NCBI GenBank assembly: GCA_026706445.1
Contig: JAPOYT010000260.1
Coordinates: 1-43,737, forward strand
Length of the DNA stretch: 43,737 nt
Reading direction: 5' to 3'
From: Chloroflexota bacterium
Lineage (GTDB): Bacteria; Chloroflexota; Anaerolineae; Aggregatilineales; Phototrophicaceae
Shown: piece by piece, positions 8,164-15,542 of the stretch
Layout of the letters: the number at the start of each line of letters is the position of its first letter
Position numbering within the stretch: the first letter of the stretch is position 1
Notes under the pieces: model-generated
What the model was told of the DNA's origin: nothing
What the model saw: the letters and a program-made list of their open reading frames with translations, nothing else
Database searches by the model: none
Program-made: the position numbers and the translations under genes

Positions 8164-9285
8164 ATGGCGGTAAGCGCAGCCTCGGACAAGTCTAAACGCC
8201 AGCCCTTGGTCAACGCGCGTTTTGTTGAATTCTTAACCAAGAGTTGGTCTTACCTTTTCTTGCTAGGCTTGGTGGTTTTCTTTTCCCTGACCGGCACCGG
8301 CTTCTTTTCGGTGCGCAATTTCTCCTCCATTTTAACGACCAGCACGCTGATCATGCTGATGTCGATTGGGCAGACCTACGTGGTCATCACCGCCGGGATT
8401 GACCTGTCCATCGGCTGGACGGTGGGGCTTTCGTCAGTCACCACCGCGCGCGTTATGCGCGATCTGGCGGCTGGCGGCGCCGATGTCGAATATGCCATGC
8501 TGGCTGGTGTCTTCGCTGGTCTGCTGGTCGCGCTAATTCCGGGTTTGGTCAACGGACTGTTGGTCGCTCGTGTGAAGGTGCCGCCCTTTATCGCCACTTT
8601 GGGCATGTTCGGCATCGTGCGCGGCGCCGCCTTTTTGCTCACGGACGGGCAGCAAGTCGTGCGCGGTTTGTCGGCTGAATTGCGCGAAGCCTTGCGCGGC
8701 ATCGGCAACGGTAGCCTGCTTTACCACATACCCGATCACGGACTGGTTTGGTTCCGGCAGCCGCCTGACCTCGAGCCGACGCAGATTCGGCAAGTTTCAC
8801 AGTTGTTGCCTTATCCGGTGCTGATCACCGCGCTCGTGGTGATCGTCTTCGCCTTCATCCTGGCGCGCACAAAGTTCGGCCGCCACACCTACGTCATCGG
8901 CGGCAGCGAAGAAGCGGCGCGGCGCTCCGGCATTAATGTCGACCGTCACTTGATCATCATCTATGTAATATGTGGATTCACCGCTGGCATCGCCGGTGTG
9001 CTGCATCTCTTCCGCTTCACGGCAGGCGCGCCCCAAGCGGGCGAAGCGGCGCTGTTGTCATCGGTGGCGGCGGTGGTCATCGGCGGCACCAATCTCTTCG
9101 GCGGGGAAGGCGATATCATGGGGGCGGTCGTCGGCTCGCTGATCATCGCCGTCTTGCAGACCGGGCTGGTTATACTCAATATCGATTCGATCTGGCAATT
9201 CATCGTGGTCGGCGTAGTCATCATCATCGCCGTGCTGGTCAATCAGCTGCAATCGGCGTTGGAAAGGCTGCAAAGCAATGTCTAG
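8164..9285 (+). CDS. Ribose-type ABC transporter permease (RbsC-like)
   Basis: A 373-residue membrane protein of the CUT2/BPD_transp_2 family. It has many hydrophobic helices, a TYVVITAGIDLSIGW segment typical of RbsC proteins, KVPPFIATLGMFGIVRG, the cytoplasmic loop TKFGRHTYVIGGSEEAARRSGI and the terminal VVIGGTNLFGGEGDIMGAVVG. A loop of about 45 residues (around YHIPDHGLVWF) between helices is longer than in E. coli RbsC. GAAAGGA lies 8 bp before the ATG; an earlier ATG at 8156 is out of frame. Probably works with the ATPase at 9497 and the tandem binding protein at 178. Its last codons carry the left copy of a 23-bp duplication. Confidence 0.9.
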   Translation: MAVSAASDKSKRQPLVNARFVEFLTKSWSYLFLLGLVVFFSLTGTGFFSVRNFSSILTTSTLIMLMSIGQTYVVITAGIDLSIGWTVGLSSVTTARVMRDLAAGGADVEYAMLAGVFAGLLVALIPGLVNGLLVARVKVPPFIATLGMFGIVRGAAFLLTDGQQVVRGLSAELREALRGIGNGSLLYHIPDHGLVWFRQPPDLEPTQIRQVSQLLPYPVLITALVVIVFAFILARTKFGRHTYVIGGSEEAARRSGINVDRHLIIIYVICGFTAGIAGVLHLFRFTAGAPQAGEAALLSSVAAVVIGGTNLFGGEGDIMGAVVGSLIIAVLQTGLVILNIDSIWQFIVVGVVIIIAVLVNQLQSALERLQSNV

Positions 9286-9502
9286 GTCAAGCCCCTCACT
9301 CCCCAGCCCCCTCGCCCACAGGGGGAGAGGGGGAGCGCTGTCTGCGGAACGACATAATTCCGAGAGATTTAGCTTGCGATGAACAGGCTGCAAAGCTGCG
9401 TCCTAGCCGACAAGACTGACATGGGCAGCCTCCCCTTCCCTCCTTGTGGGGGCAAGGGGTCGGGGGATGGGGGAAGTAGGGAAAGGCTGCAAAGCAATGT
9501 CT
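9261..9502. repeat. Insertion of family A DNA between permease and ATPase genes, flanked by a 23-bp direct repeat
   Basis: A 23-bp sequence beginning GGAAAGGCTG and ending GCAATGTCT occurs exactly at 9261-9283 (last codons of the permease) and at 9480-9502 (covering the ATG of the ATPase). The 196 bp between contain C-rich family A arms at about 9293-9333 and 9428-9478 and a degenerate third copy of the repeat (GGCTGCAAAGC) near 9386. Removing one repeat and the insert rebuilds a junction in which permease TGA and ATPase ATG overlap as ATGTCTGA. Confidence 0.8.
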
Positions 9503-10267
9503 GAGGCAATACTCACCGCCACCGGCGTCAGCAAACACTTCGGCGGCTTGACCGCGGTCGACAATGTCGATTTTGCTGTATATCCAGGCGAGGTCGTCGC
9601 CCTGCTGGGCGATAACGGCGCTGGCAAGTCGACGCTGATCAAGTGCATCTCCGGCGTTTATCGCCCCGAGAGCGGGCGCGTCATATTCAATGGCTCCGAC
9701 ATTACGCATCAGCCGCCGGCCGATATTCGCAGCCGCGGCATCGAAACGATCTATCAGGATCTGGCGCTGGCGGAGAATCTGGATGTCGGCGCCAACGTCT
9801 TCCTGGGCAAGGAAGTGACGCGTCGGCTCTTCGGTTTGCTCCCGGTAACCGATGACAGCTATATGCGCCAGGAAGCGTCCGGCGTATTGGATGAGCTGGA
9901 TATCCATATTCCGTCGTTGACGCAAAAGCTGGTCAATCTCTCCGGCGGGCAGCGGCAGGCGGTGGCGATCGCCCGCGCCATGTATTGGAATGCGCAGTTG
10001 GTCATCATGGACGAGCCGACGGCCGCGCTCGGCGTGCCGGAGCAGCGCAAGGTCCTCGCCCTGATACGGTCGCTGCGCGAAGGCAATATCCCCGTTATCC
10101 TGATCAGCCATACGATGCACGATGTGATGGCGGTGGCTGATCGTATGGTGATCATGCGCCGGGGACGGGTGGTCGCCAATATCGCGCGCGCCGAAGCGAG
10201 CGAAGAGATCATCGTACGGCACATCGTCGGCAGCGCCGAAAACGGCGAAAACGCGGTGATGATTTGA
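9497..10267 (+). CDS. Ribose-type ABC transporter ATP-binding protein, single domain
   Basis: A 256-residue cytoplasmic ATPase for sugar import. Walker A is GDNGAGKST (38-46), the Q-loop is in IETIYQDLALAENL, the signature is LSGGQRQAVAIARA, Walker B is LVIMDEPTAAL and the switch histidine is in LISH. It has one ABC domain, like FrcA, unlike E. coli RbsA with two. I start at ATG 9497 (MSEAILTATGVSK); the in-frame sequence upstream is glycine/arginine-rich translation of the inserted repeat. The start context was retained by the 23-bp duplication. Forms a set with the permease at 8164 and probably the tandem binding protein. Confidence 0.9.
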   Translation: MSEAILTATGVSKHFGGLTAVDNVDFAVYPGEVVALLGDNGAGKSTLIKCISGVYRPESGRVIFNGSDITHQPPADIRSRGIETIYQDLALAENLDVGANVFLGKEVTRRLFGLLPVTDDSYMRQEASGVLDELDIHIPSLTQKLVNLSGGQRQAVAIARAMYWNAQLVIMDEPTAALGVPEQRKVLALIRSLREGNIPVILISHTMHDVMAVADRMVIMRRGRVVANIARAEASEEIIVRHIVGSAENGENAVMI

Positions 10268-10297
10268 GAGAGAGCGGCAAAACTAGCGCGCTGAAGA

Positions 10298-10372
10298 GGG
10301 CGATCCACTGGGTCGCCCCTACAACCATTACATACCAGTTTGATCTGTACGGGTCAGCCGGCGGCTGACCCT
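10298..10372. repeat. Two family B hairpins in tandem
   Basis: GGGCGATCC...GGGTCGCCCCTAC at 10298-10322 and GTACGGGTCAGCC...GGCTGACCC at 10347-10372. They occupy most of the gap between the ATPase and aldolase genes. The second variant swaps the arm to GGGTCAGCC, as at 15424 and 43489. Confidence 0.7.
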
Positions 10373-10404
10373 GCATCATGGCATCCTGAGGAGAAAGGAC
10401 GAGC

Positions 10405-11373
10405 ATGCCGACGCAACTGACGCCCGGGCGCTACCGCGGCTTGAAATCGACCAGCCTCGCCGAGCGGGATGTCTTCGGCATCGTCGCCTTTGATCAGCGC
10501 GGCAGCTACCGCAAGATGATGCCGGAAGGCGACAGTTATGAAATGCTGGCGCAGGTCAAAGGCGAGATCATCGGCGCGCTGTCAAAAGAGGCCAGCGCCA
10601 TCCTCACCGACCCGGCCTACGGCCTTAATGCGGCTATGGAGATGAGTCCAAAATCGGGCTTATTGCTGGCGCTGGAAAAGAGCGGCTACAGCGGCGATTC
10701 AAGCTACCGCAAAACCGAGCTCATCCCCAGCTGGACGCCGGAGAAGATTCGAAAAGCCGGCGCAAGCGCGGTCAAGTTCATGGTCTATTATCATCCGGCG
10801 AGCGGCGCGCTGGCGGAGGAACTGGAGGGCTTGATCGGCTCTGTGGTGGCGGATTGCCACCAGTGGGATCTGCCCGTTTTCCTCGAGCCCATGTCTTACA
10901 GTCTCGATCCAGCTGTGTCAAAAGACAGCGCCGATTTCGCCGCGGAGCGCCCGGCGGTCGTCATCGAAACCGCCCGCCGTTTGTCGCGCAGCGGCGCCGA
11001 TGTGTTGAAGCTGGAGTTTCCGCTTGACATCAAGTTCAACCCGGAGCGCGCGGAGTGGCACGAAGCATGCGCAGCGCTCAGCGAGGCTTCGGCTGTGCCT
11101 TGGGTGTTATTGAGCGCCGGGGTCGATTTCGACCAATTCAAGCCGCAGGCGCAGGTCGCTTGTGAGCGCGGCGCCAGCGGTTTCCTCGCCGGGCGCGCCA
11201 TCTGGAAAGAAGCGGCGGCCATGTCTCAAGCGGCCCGCGCCGACTTTTTGGAAAATACAGCGCGCGATCGTCTGCGAAAGCTATTGGACATCGCCGCCGC
11301 CTCAGCGCGCCCATGGACGGACTTCTATCGCGCGCCGCAGTCCAGCGAGACTTGGTACGAGTCGTATTCCTGA
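10405..11373 (+). CDS. Class I aldolase of the LacD / YihT family
   Basis: A 322-residue TIM-barrel aldolase of the family containing tagatose-1,6-bisphosphate aldolase (LacD) and sulfofructose-phosphate aldolase (YihT). These cleave ketose 1-phosphates to dihydroxyacetone phosphate plus an aldehyde through a lysine Schiff base. K202 in DVLKLEFP is the expected Schiff-base lysine; K124 in SAVKFMVYYHP and E161 in FLEPMSY match other conserved active-site positions. FDQRGS and ILTDPAYG are typical N-terminal motifs. AGGAGAAAGGA precedes the ATG. With DhaKL upstream it could cleave the phosphorylated ketose the kinase makes. Sequence alone does not tell tagatose bisphosphate from sulfofructose phosphate or a novel ketose. 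Confidence 0.85.
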   Translation: MPTQLTPGRYRGLKSTSLAERDVFGIVAFDQRGSYRKMMPEGDSYEMLAQVKGEIIGALSKEASAILTDPAYGLNAAMEMSPKSGLLLALEKSGYSGDSSYRKTELIPSWTPEKIRKAGASAVKFMVYYHPASGALAEELEGLIGSVVADCHQWDLPVFLEPMSYSLDPAVSKDSADFAAERPAVVIETARRLSRSGADVLKLEFPLDIKFNPERAEWHEACAALSEASAVPWVLLSAGVDFDQFKPQAQVACERGASGFLAGRAIWKEAAAMSQAARADFLENTARDRLRKLLDIAAASARPWTDFYRAPQSSETWYESYS

Positions 11374-11416
11374 TCGGCCATTCCCAGCCTTGGCTGTCAC
11401 GCCTTCCGGTCTCTTT

Positions 11417-11539
11417 CCACCGAGGACACCGAGAGGGTGGCTTGACGGGTTCGTTCCGATTCTTGGGCGGCAATTTGGCGGGCGACCCGATAGGTCGCGT
11501 AGACACTGACCGGCGACACTGACCGGCGGTCGCCCCTAC
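11417..11539. repeat. Half family C element followed by a long family B hairpin
   Basis: CCACCGAGGACACCGAG at about 11417 is one arm of family C without a nearby partner. From 11480 to 11539 a long family B hairpin carries the GTCGCGTAGACACTGACC module between GGGCGACCC and GGTCGCCCCTAC arms. Confidence 0.65.
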
Positions 11540-11576
11540 GGTGCGCGTTCGCAATGCGCCTTGTTGATTTCTGCCA

Positions 11577-11601
11577 CTAATTTGCATTAAGCTTAAATTA
11601 G
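11577..11601. promoter_or_regulatory. Palindromic site upstream of the first Tat binding-protein gene
   Basis: CTAATTT at 11577-11583 and AAATTAG at 11595-11601 are perfect inverted arms 11 bp apart, with AAGCTT near the centre, in a locally AT-rich stretch 43 bp before the start codon. This is operator-like or part of a promoter; no regulator is identified. Confidence 0.4.
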
Positions 11602-11643
11602 TAACTGTCGTCGACCGGTCAAATATTTGCGGTGAGGATACAA

Positions 11644-13194
11644 ATGATTAAGAAAGTCCGAGCAAACAGAGCGCCAGCCCCATCGCGCCGCGATGTGCTA
11701 CAGATATTCGCCGCCGGCATGACCAGCGCCGTCGGCGCGATTGCGCTCGATAGCGCGCCGCAACTGAATGCCGCCCGCGCCAGTGATGGAACGCTGCGCA
11801 TCGCCTGGCTGACGCCGGCGCAGTTGGACCCGCGCTCGGTATCCGGAATGAGCGAAATCGCCATTTTGAACGCGTTGTACGACTACCTGTTTGAAACAGA
11901 TGCTTCGTCAAATCTGGTTCCCACGCTGGCCTCGTCCTGGGAGCGAAGCGACGATGGCGCGCAATATACGCTGCAACTGGTGGAGAACGCATTGTTCCAT
12001 GACGGCAGCCTGTTGACGGCGCATGACGTAGCCTGGAGCATTCAGTGGCAGCTTGAGGCTGGCGGCACGATCGCCGATGTGCTGGCGGGGATTGAATCGC
12101 TGGAGGTGGAGGGCAACCATATAGTGACCTTCAAGCTCAAGGCGCCGGATCCCGATTTTCTTTATCGGCTGACGGAGTACAAAATCGTCATGCTGAAGGC
12201 GGGCGCCGAGAATACGGGCGTCGAATTTAATGGGACCGGTCCTTTCATCTTGGACGAAATGATCCCGGGCGACCGCGCGGTGATGCGAGCCAATGAGAAT
12301 TACTGGCGCGGGGCGCCGAACATTGACACGCTCGAGTTTCTCTTTTTCGATGATCAGCAAGCGGCGATTTCGGCTGTGCAGGGTGGGATAGCCGATGGCA
12401 TCCTGCGGCTGGACAACTTCAGTTTCCTTAATTTCAGCGGGGACTTCCGCTTCAATACGATTGATATCCCTACAAACGCGCATCATATGACGCGCATCCG
12501 CGCTGACCGGCCGCCGGGAGATGATATACGCGTGCGGCAGGCATTCAAGCTGGCGACCGACCGGCGCGCGGTCTGGGATCGGGTGCAGTTGGGCTTTGGC
12601 GCGCTCGGCAAAGATTCGCCCATCGGTCCTTCCTTCGCGCAGTATTTCCTGACGGATGCAGAGCCGCCGCCGCGCGATCCAGCCGCCGCGGCCGCCTTGC
12701 TGGCTGAAGCCGGTTATCCCGATGGCTTGGATATGACCCTGCATGTGCCCAACAGCGGCGTGATGCCCGATTTTGCGCAGGCGATGGCGGCGCAGTGGCA
12801 TGACGCCGGCATCCGCGTCGAGATTGAATTGGAAGAAGAAAACGAATACTGGGTGCAAAAGTGGCTGGATGTGGATTTGGGCGTTACCTGGTGGGGCGAC
12901 CGCGTCGCGCCGCAGATTTACCTCGACCTCGCCTATCGATCGGATGCGACCTGGAACGAATCGCATTGGCAGGATGAGCGCCTGGACGAACTGATCGATT
13001 TCGCGCGTTCCGCCCTCGATAATGAAGCGCGGATAGCGGCATACAAAGAGATACAGCGGATGTTTCTTGATGAGGGGCCCATCATTGTGCCTTATTTCTA
13101 CGCCTCATTCATGGTGATGGCGAGCCATGTCTCGGGCGTGGAGCTGCATCCATTCTCGGGCCGCACGCATTTCCACACTGCGCTATTGGGTTGA
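11644..13194 (+). CDS. Family 5 extracellular binding protein of Opp/Dpp-type importer, copy 1
   Basis: A 516-residue SBP_bac_5 protein that captures peptides, opines or oligosaccharides outside the membrane. ATG 11644 has GGTGAGG 6 bp upstream; an in-frame GTG at 11632 overlaps that site and is less likely. The leader has a twin-arginine-like SRRDVLQIFAAG followed by a hydrophobic stretch, suggesting export folded. Mature hallmarks are LRIAWLTPAQLDPRS, YTLQLVENALFHDGSLLTAHDVAWSI, NGTGPFILDE and the lobe-2 segment DDIRVRQAFKLATDR. A strongly similar paralogue starts at 13766 and the permease/ATPase genes follow. The ligand is unknown. Confidence 0.9.
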   Translation: MIKKVRANRAPAPSRRDVLQIFAAGMTSAVGAIALDSAPQLNAARASDGTLRIAWLTPAQLDPRSVSGMSEIAILNALYDYLFETDASSNLVPTLASSWERSDDGAQYTLQLVENALFHDGSLLTAHDVAWSIQWQLEAGGTIADVLAGIESLEVEGNHIVTFKLKAPDPDFLYRLTEYKIVMLKAGAENTGVEFNGTGPFILDEMIPGDRAVMRANENYWRGAPNIDTLEFLFFDDQQAAISAVQGGIADGILRLDNFSFLNFSGDFRFNTIDIPTNAHHMTRIRADRPPGDDIRVRQAFKLATDRRAVWDRVQLGFGALGKDSPIGPSFAQYFLTDAEPPPRDPAAAAALLAEAGYPDGLDMTLHVPNSGVMPDFAQAMAAQWHDAGIRVEIELEEENEYWVQKWLDVDLGVTWWGDRVAPQIYLDLAYRSDATWNESHWQDERLDELIDFARSALDNEARIAAYKEIQRMFLDEGPIIVPYFYASFMVMASHVSGVELHPFSGRTHFHTALLG

Positions 13195-13223
13195 CGGGAT
13201 GATGAAGAATCAGGCTGAAATTC

Positions 13224-13479
13224 TACCACCGAGGGCGCCGAGTTAACTTGAGGACACCGAGATATTGGTAATTCTGGCGCGCATCAAAGCGGGTGGAAAC
13301 ATGTAGTACCAAGTTAGTCGAGAGAATATTGATTGGAAATGTACGGCAAGGTTGGGCGAGCCAAGGGTAGCGTAGACACTAACCTACGCTCGCCCGTACA
13401 GGCCACTGGAATGGTGTGATATGTAGTGGCTTGGAATGATCCTCTGTGACCTCACCAAGACTCGGTGTACTCGGTGGTA
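13224..13479. repeat. Family C MITE-like element with a nested family B hairpin (fills much of the 13195-13765 gap)
   Basis: TACCACCGAG...CGCCGAG at 13224-13242 and CTCGGTGTACTCGGTGGTA at 13461-13479 are inverted ends of a 256-bp element. A family B hairpin at 13354-13399 (GGGCGAGCC...GCTCGCCCGTAC with inner AGCGTAG/CTACGCT pairing) lies inside. CCTCTGTGACCTC near the right end matches the element at 4695-4890. I see no credible gene in this gap. Confidence 0.65.
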
Positions 13480-13521
13480 AGAGATGTATTAGCGCGATTG
13501 CTCTGCGAGGCATCTTTCCAT

Positions 13522-13551
13522 TTGGCAATCGGCTTTAGGCTGTGCGATAAT
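13522..13551 (+). promoter_or_regulatory. Candidate promoter for the second Tat binding-protein gene
   Basis: TTGGCA at 13522-13527 (5 of 6 to consensus) and GATAAT at 13546-13551 are separated by 18 bp, just outside the family C element. The implied leader to the GTG at 13766 is about 200 nt. Confidence 0.45.
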
Positions 13552-13666
13552 ACGGCTCGCCTTGCGGTCAACTGGCTGCGAGGCATAGTGGGAGGGATGA
13601 CAATGACGCAAAGTCGTGAGCTAATCCGTCAGCGCCGCGCACGCTCCCTGCGCCGCCCTTGCTGTA

Positions 13667-13696
13667 AGCCAACTCGCTGCAAGCGAGTATTAGGCT
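13667..13696 (+). other. Leader stem-loop upstream of the second Tat binding-protein gene
   Basis: ACTCGC (13672-13677) pairs with GCGAGT (13683-13688) around TGCAA, and AGCC (13667-13670) with GGCT (13693-13696) outside. If the promoter at 13522 is real, this is in the leader, 70 bp before the start codon. No T-run follows, so it is not an ordinary terminator. Confidence 0.35.
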
Positions 13697-13765
13697 TCAC
13701 GATGTGAATTGTCTCCCTGCTTCGGCTTGATTTCAGTCAACGTACACGTGGAGGAGGCTCACATC

Positions 13766-15307
13766 GTGTCAAAGAATCGCAGTATCCCCGCAAATGAATT
13801 ATCCCGCCGCGAATTCCTCAATGTATTCGCCGCTGGCGCAGCCGCCGCGGTTGGCACGGTTTCGCTGGCCGGGTTTAGCGGAATCGCCAGCGCGCAGGAC
13901 GGCGCTCTGCGCATCGCCTGGCTGACGCCGGCGACCCTGGATCCGCGTTCGGCTTCAGGCGACAGCGAAATCGCCATCCTGAACGCGCTGTATGATTATC
14001 TGATTGAAACTGACGCGGCCGCCAATCTTGTGCCGCGCTTGGCGTCTTCCTGGTCGCTTAGCGATGATGGCTTGGTCTACACGCTGCAAATCCGCGATGA
14101 CGCGCATTTCCATGACGGCAGCCCAGTCACGGTGGACGATGTGCTCTGGACGATTCAGTGGCATATCGAATCGGAGAGCACGGTCGCCAGCCTCTTGACA
14201 TCGGTGGATTCGGTCGCTGCCGCTGGTGAAAACGCCATCGCTTTCACGCTTAGCGAGCCCAATCCCGATTTTCTGTACAACCTGACCGATAACAAGTTCG
14301 TGATTCTGCAAGCGGGCGCGGAGGATATCGGCACTGCCTTCAACGGCTCGGGACCGTTTGTGCTGGAAGAAATGCTGCCCGGCGATCGCGCGATCATGCG
14401 CGCCAACGCCGATTACTGGGGCGGCGCGCCGAGCGTCAATCAGCTTGAATTCATCTTCTTTGATGATCAGCAGGCGGGCATCGCCGCGGTGCAAGGCGGC
14501 AGCGTCGATGGCATCCTGCGGCTGGATAATTCCAGTTTCCTTGGATTCGCCGGCGACATGAGCTTCAACACCAGCGATATCCCGACCAGCGGTCACCATC
14601 TGACGAGGTTGCGCTCCGACCGGGCGCCTGGTTCCGATGCGCGCGTAAGGAAAGCATTCAAACTGGCGACCGACCGCGATGCGATTTGGGAGCGCGTGCA
14701 GCTCGGCTTTGGCGCTGTGGGCAAGGACTCGCCGATTGGACCAGCCTTCGGTCAATACTTCCTGGCTGAGGCGGAAGTGCCGGCGCGCGACCCGGCAGCG
14801 GCGGCCGCCCTGTTGGCGGAAGCGGGCTACCCGGATGGCTTGGATATGATCTTGCATACGCCCAACAGCGGTTCCTGGCCTGATCTGGCGCAGGCGATAG
14901 CGGCTCAATGGGAAGAAGCCGGCATCCGCGTTGAGGTTCAGCTTGAGGATGAAAACACCTACTGGGCGGAAGCCTGGATGGAGGTTGACCTGGGCGTGAC
15001 CGGCTGGGGCGCTCGCCCCATTCCGCAGCTCTACCTCGATCTCGCTTATCACTCGGATGCGCCCTGGAACGAGTCGCACTACAGCAACGCGCGCGTCGAT
15101 GAATTGATCGAGATCGCGCGCGCCTCGCTCGATCAAGACGAGCGCACAGCCGCCTATAAGGAGATTCAGCAGATTCTGCTCGATGAAGGTCCGGTGGTCG
15201 TGCCTTATTTCTTCGCCCAATTTATGGTGCTGGCTGGCAACATATCGGGCGTGGAATTGCAGCCATTTGCCGGTCGCACGAATTTCAACAATGCGGTGGT
15301 TGGATAG
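13766..15307 (+). CDS. Family 5 extracellular binding protein of Opp/Dpp-type importer, copy 2
   Basis: A 513-residue paralogue of the product of 11644-13194. I chose GTG 13766 because GGAGGAGG lies 8 bp upstream and the twin-arginine-like leader SRREFLNVFAAGAAAAVG follows. The same landmarks recur: LRIAWLTPATLDPRS, HFHDGSPVTVDDVLWTI, NGSGPFVLEE, ARVRKAFKLATDRDAIW and GAVGKDSPIGPAFGQYFL. Ligand-contact differences cannot be read without a structure, but both copies are intact and conserved, so two ligand specificities for one channel is the likely reason. The permease at 15543 follows after repeat DNA. Confidence 0.9.
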   Translation: MSKNRSIPANELSRREFLNVFAAGAAAAVGTVSLAGFSGIASAQDGALRIAWLTPATLDPRSASGDSEIAILNALYDYLIETDAAANLVPRLASSWSLSDDGLVYTLQIRDDAHFHDGSPVTVDDVLWTIQWHIESESTVASLLTSVDSVAAAGENAIAFTLSEPNPDFLYNLTDNKFVILQAGAEDIGTAFNGSGPFVLEEMLPGDRAIMRANADYWGGAPSVNQLEFIFFDDQQAGIAAVQGGSVDGILRLDNSSFLGFAGDMSFNTSDIPTSGHHLTRLRSDRAPGSDARVRKAFKLATDRDAIWERVQLGFGAVGKDSPIGPAFGQYFLAEAEVPARDPAAAAALLAEAGYPDGLDMILHTPNSGSWPDLAQAIAAQWEEAGIRVEVQLEDENTYWAEAWMEVDLGVTGWGARPIPQLYLDLAYHSDAPWNESHYSNARVDELIEIARASLDQDERTAAYKEIQQILLDEGPVVVPYFFAQFMVLAGNISGVELQPFAGRTNFNNAVVG

Positions 15308-15335
15308 ATTTGATTGCGTCGCAAAGGCAGGCTGC

Positions 15336-15471
15336 GGGCGACCCAAGGGGCGCGTAGGTCGCGTAGACACCAACCGCCGACACAGCCCTCCGGTCGCCCC
15401 TACAACCAATAGTACATAAGCGTGTAGGGGTCAGGTCGCGTAGACACAGACCTACGCCGGCGGCTGACCCT
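15336..15471. repeat. Two long family B hairpins in tandem
   Basis: Copy one (15336-15403) has GGGCGACCC/GGTCGCCCCTAC arms with GTCGCGTAGACACCAACC inside. Copy two (15424-15471) has GTAGGGGTCAG/CTGACCC arms with an inner GCGTAG...CTACGC hairpin. They separate the binding protein from its permease gene. Confidence 0.7.
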
Positions 15472-15542
15472 TCAATTTATAGGCGAGTGACGGTCATCAA
15501 GCAATCTAGGCAAGCCAACGATGTAGGAATGTTATTCGTCAG

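Noticed and set aside
9446..9496. Upstream extension of the ATPase to an ATG at 9446
   Set aside because: The extra 17 residues (MGARGRGMGEVGKG...) are translated repeat; the family start and duplicated context point to 9497.
13465..13707. 80-residue plus-strand open frame in the gap before the second Tat binding protein
   Set aside because: It starts inside the family C end, is Arg/Cys-rich in its second half, has no ribosome site and lies over the candidate promoter.
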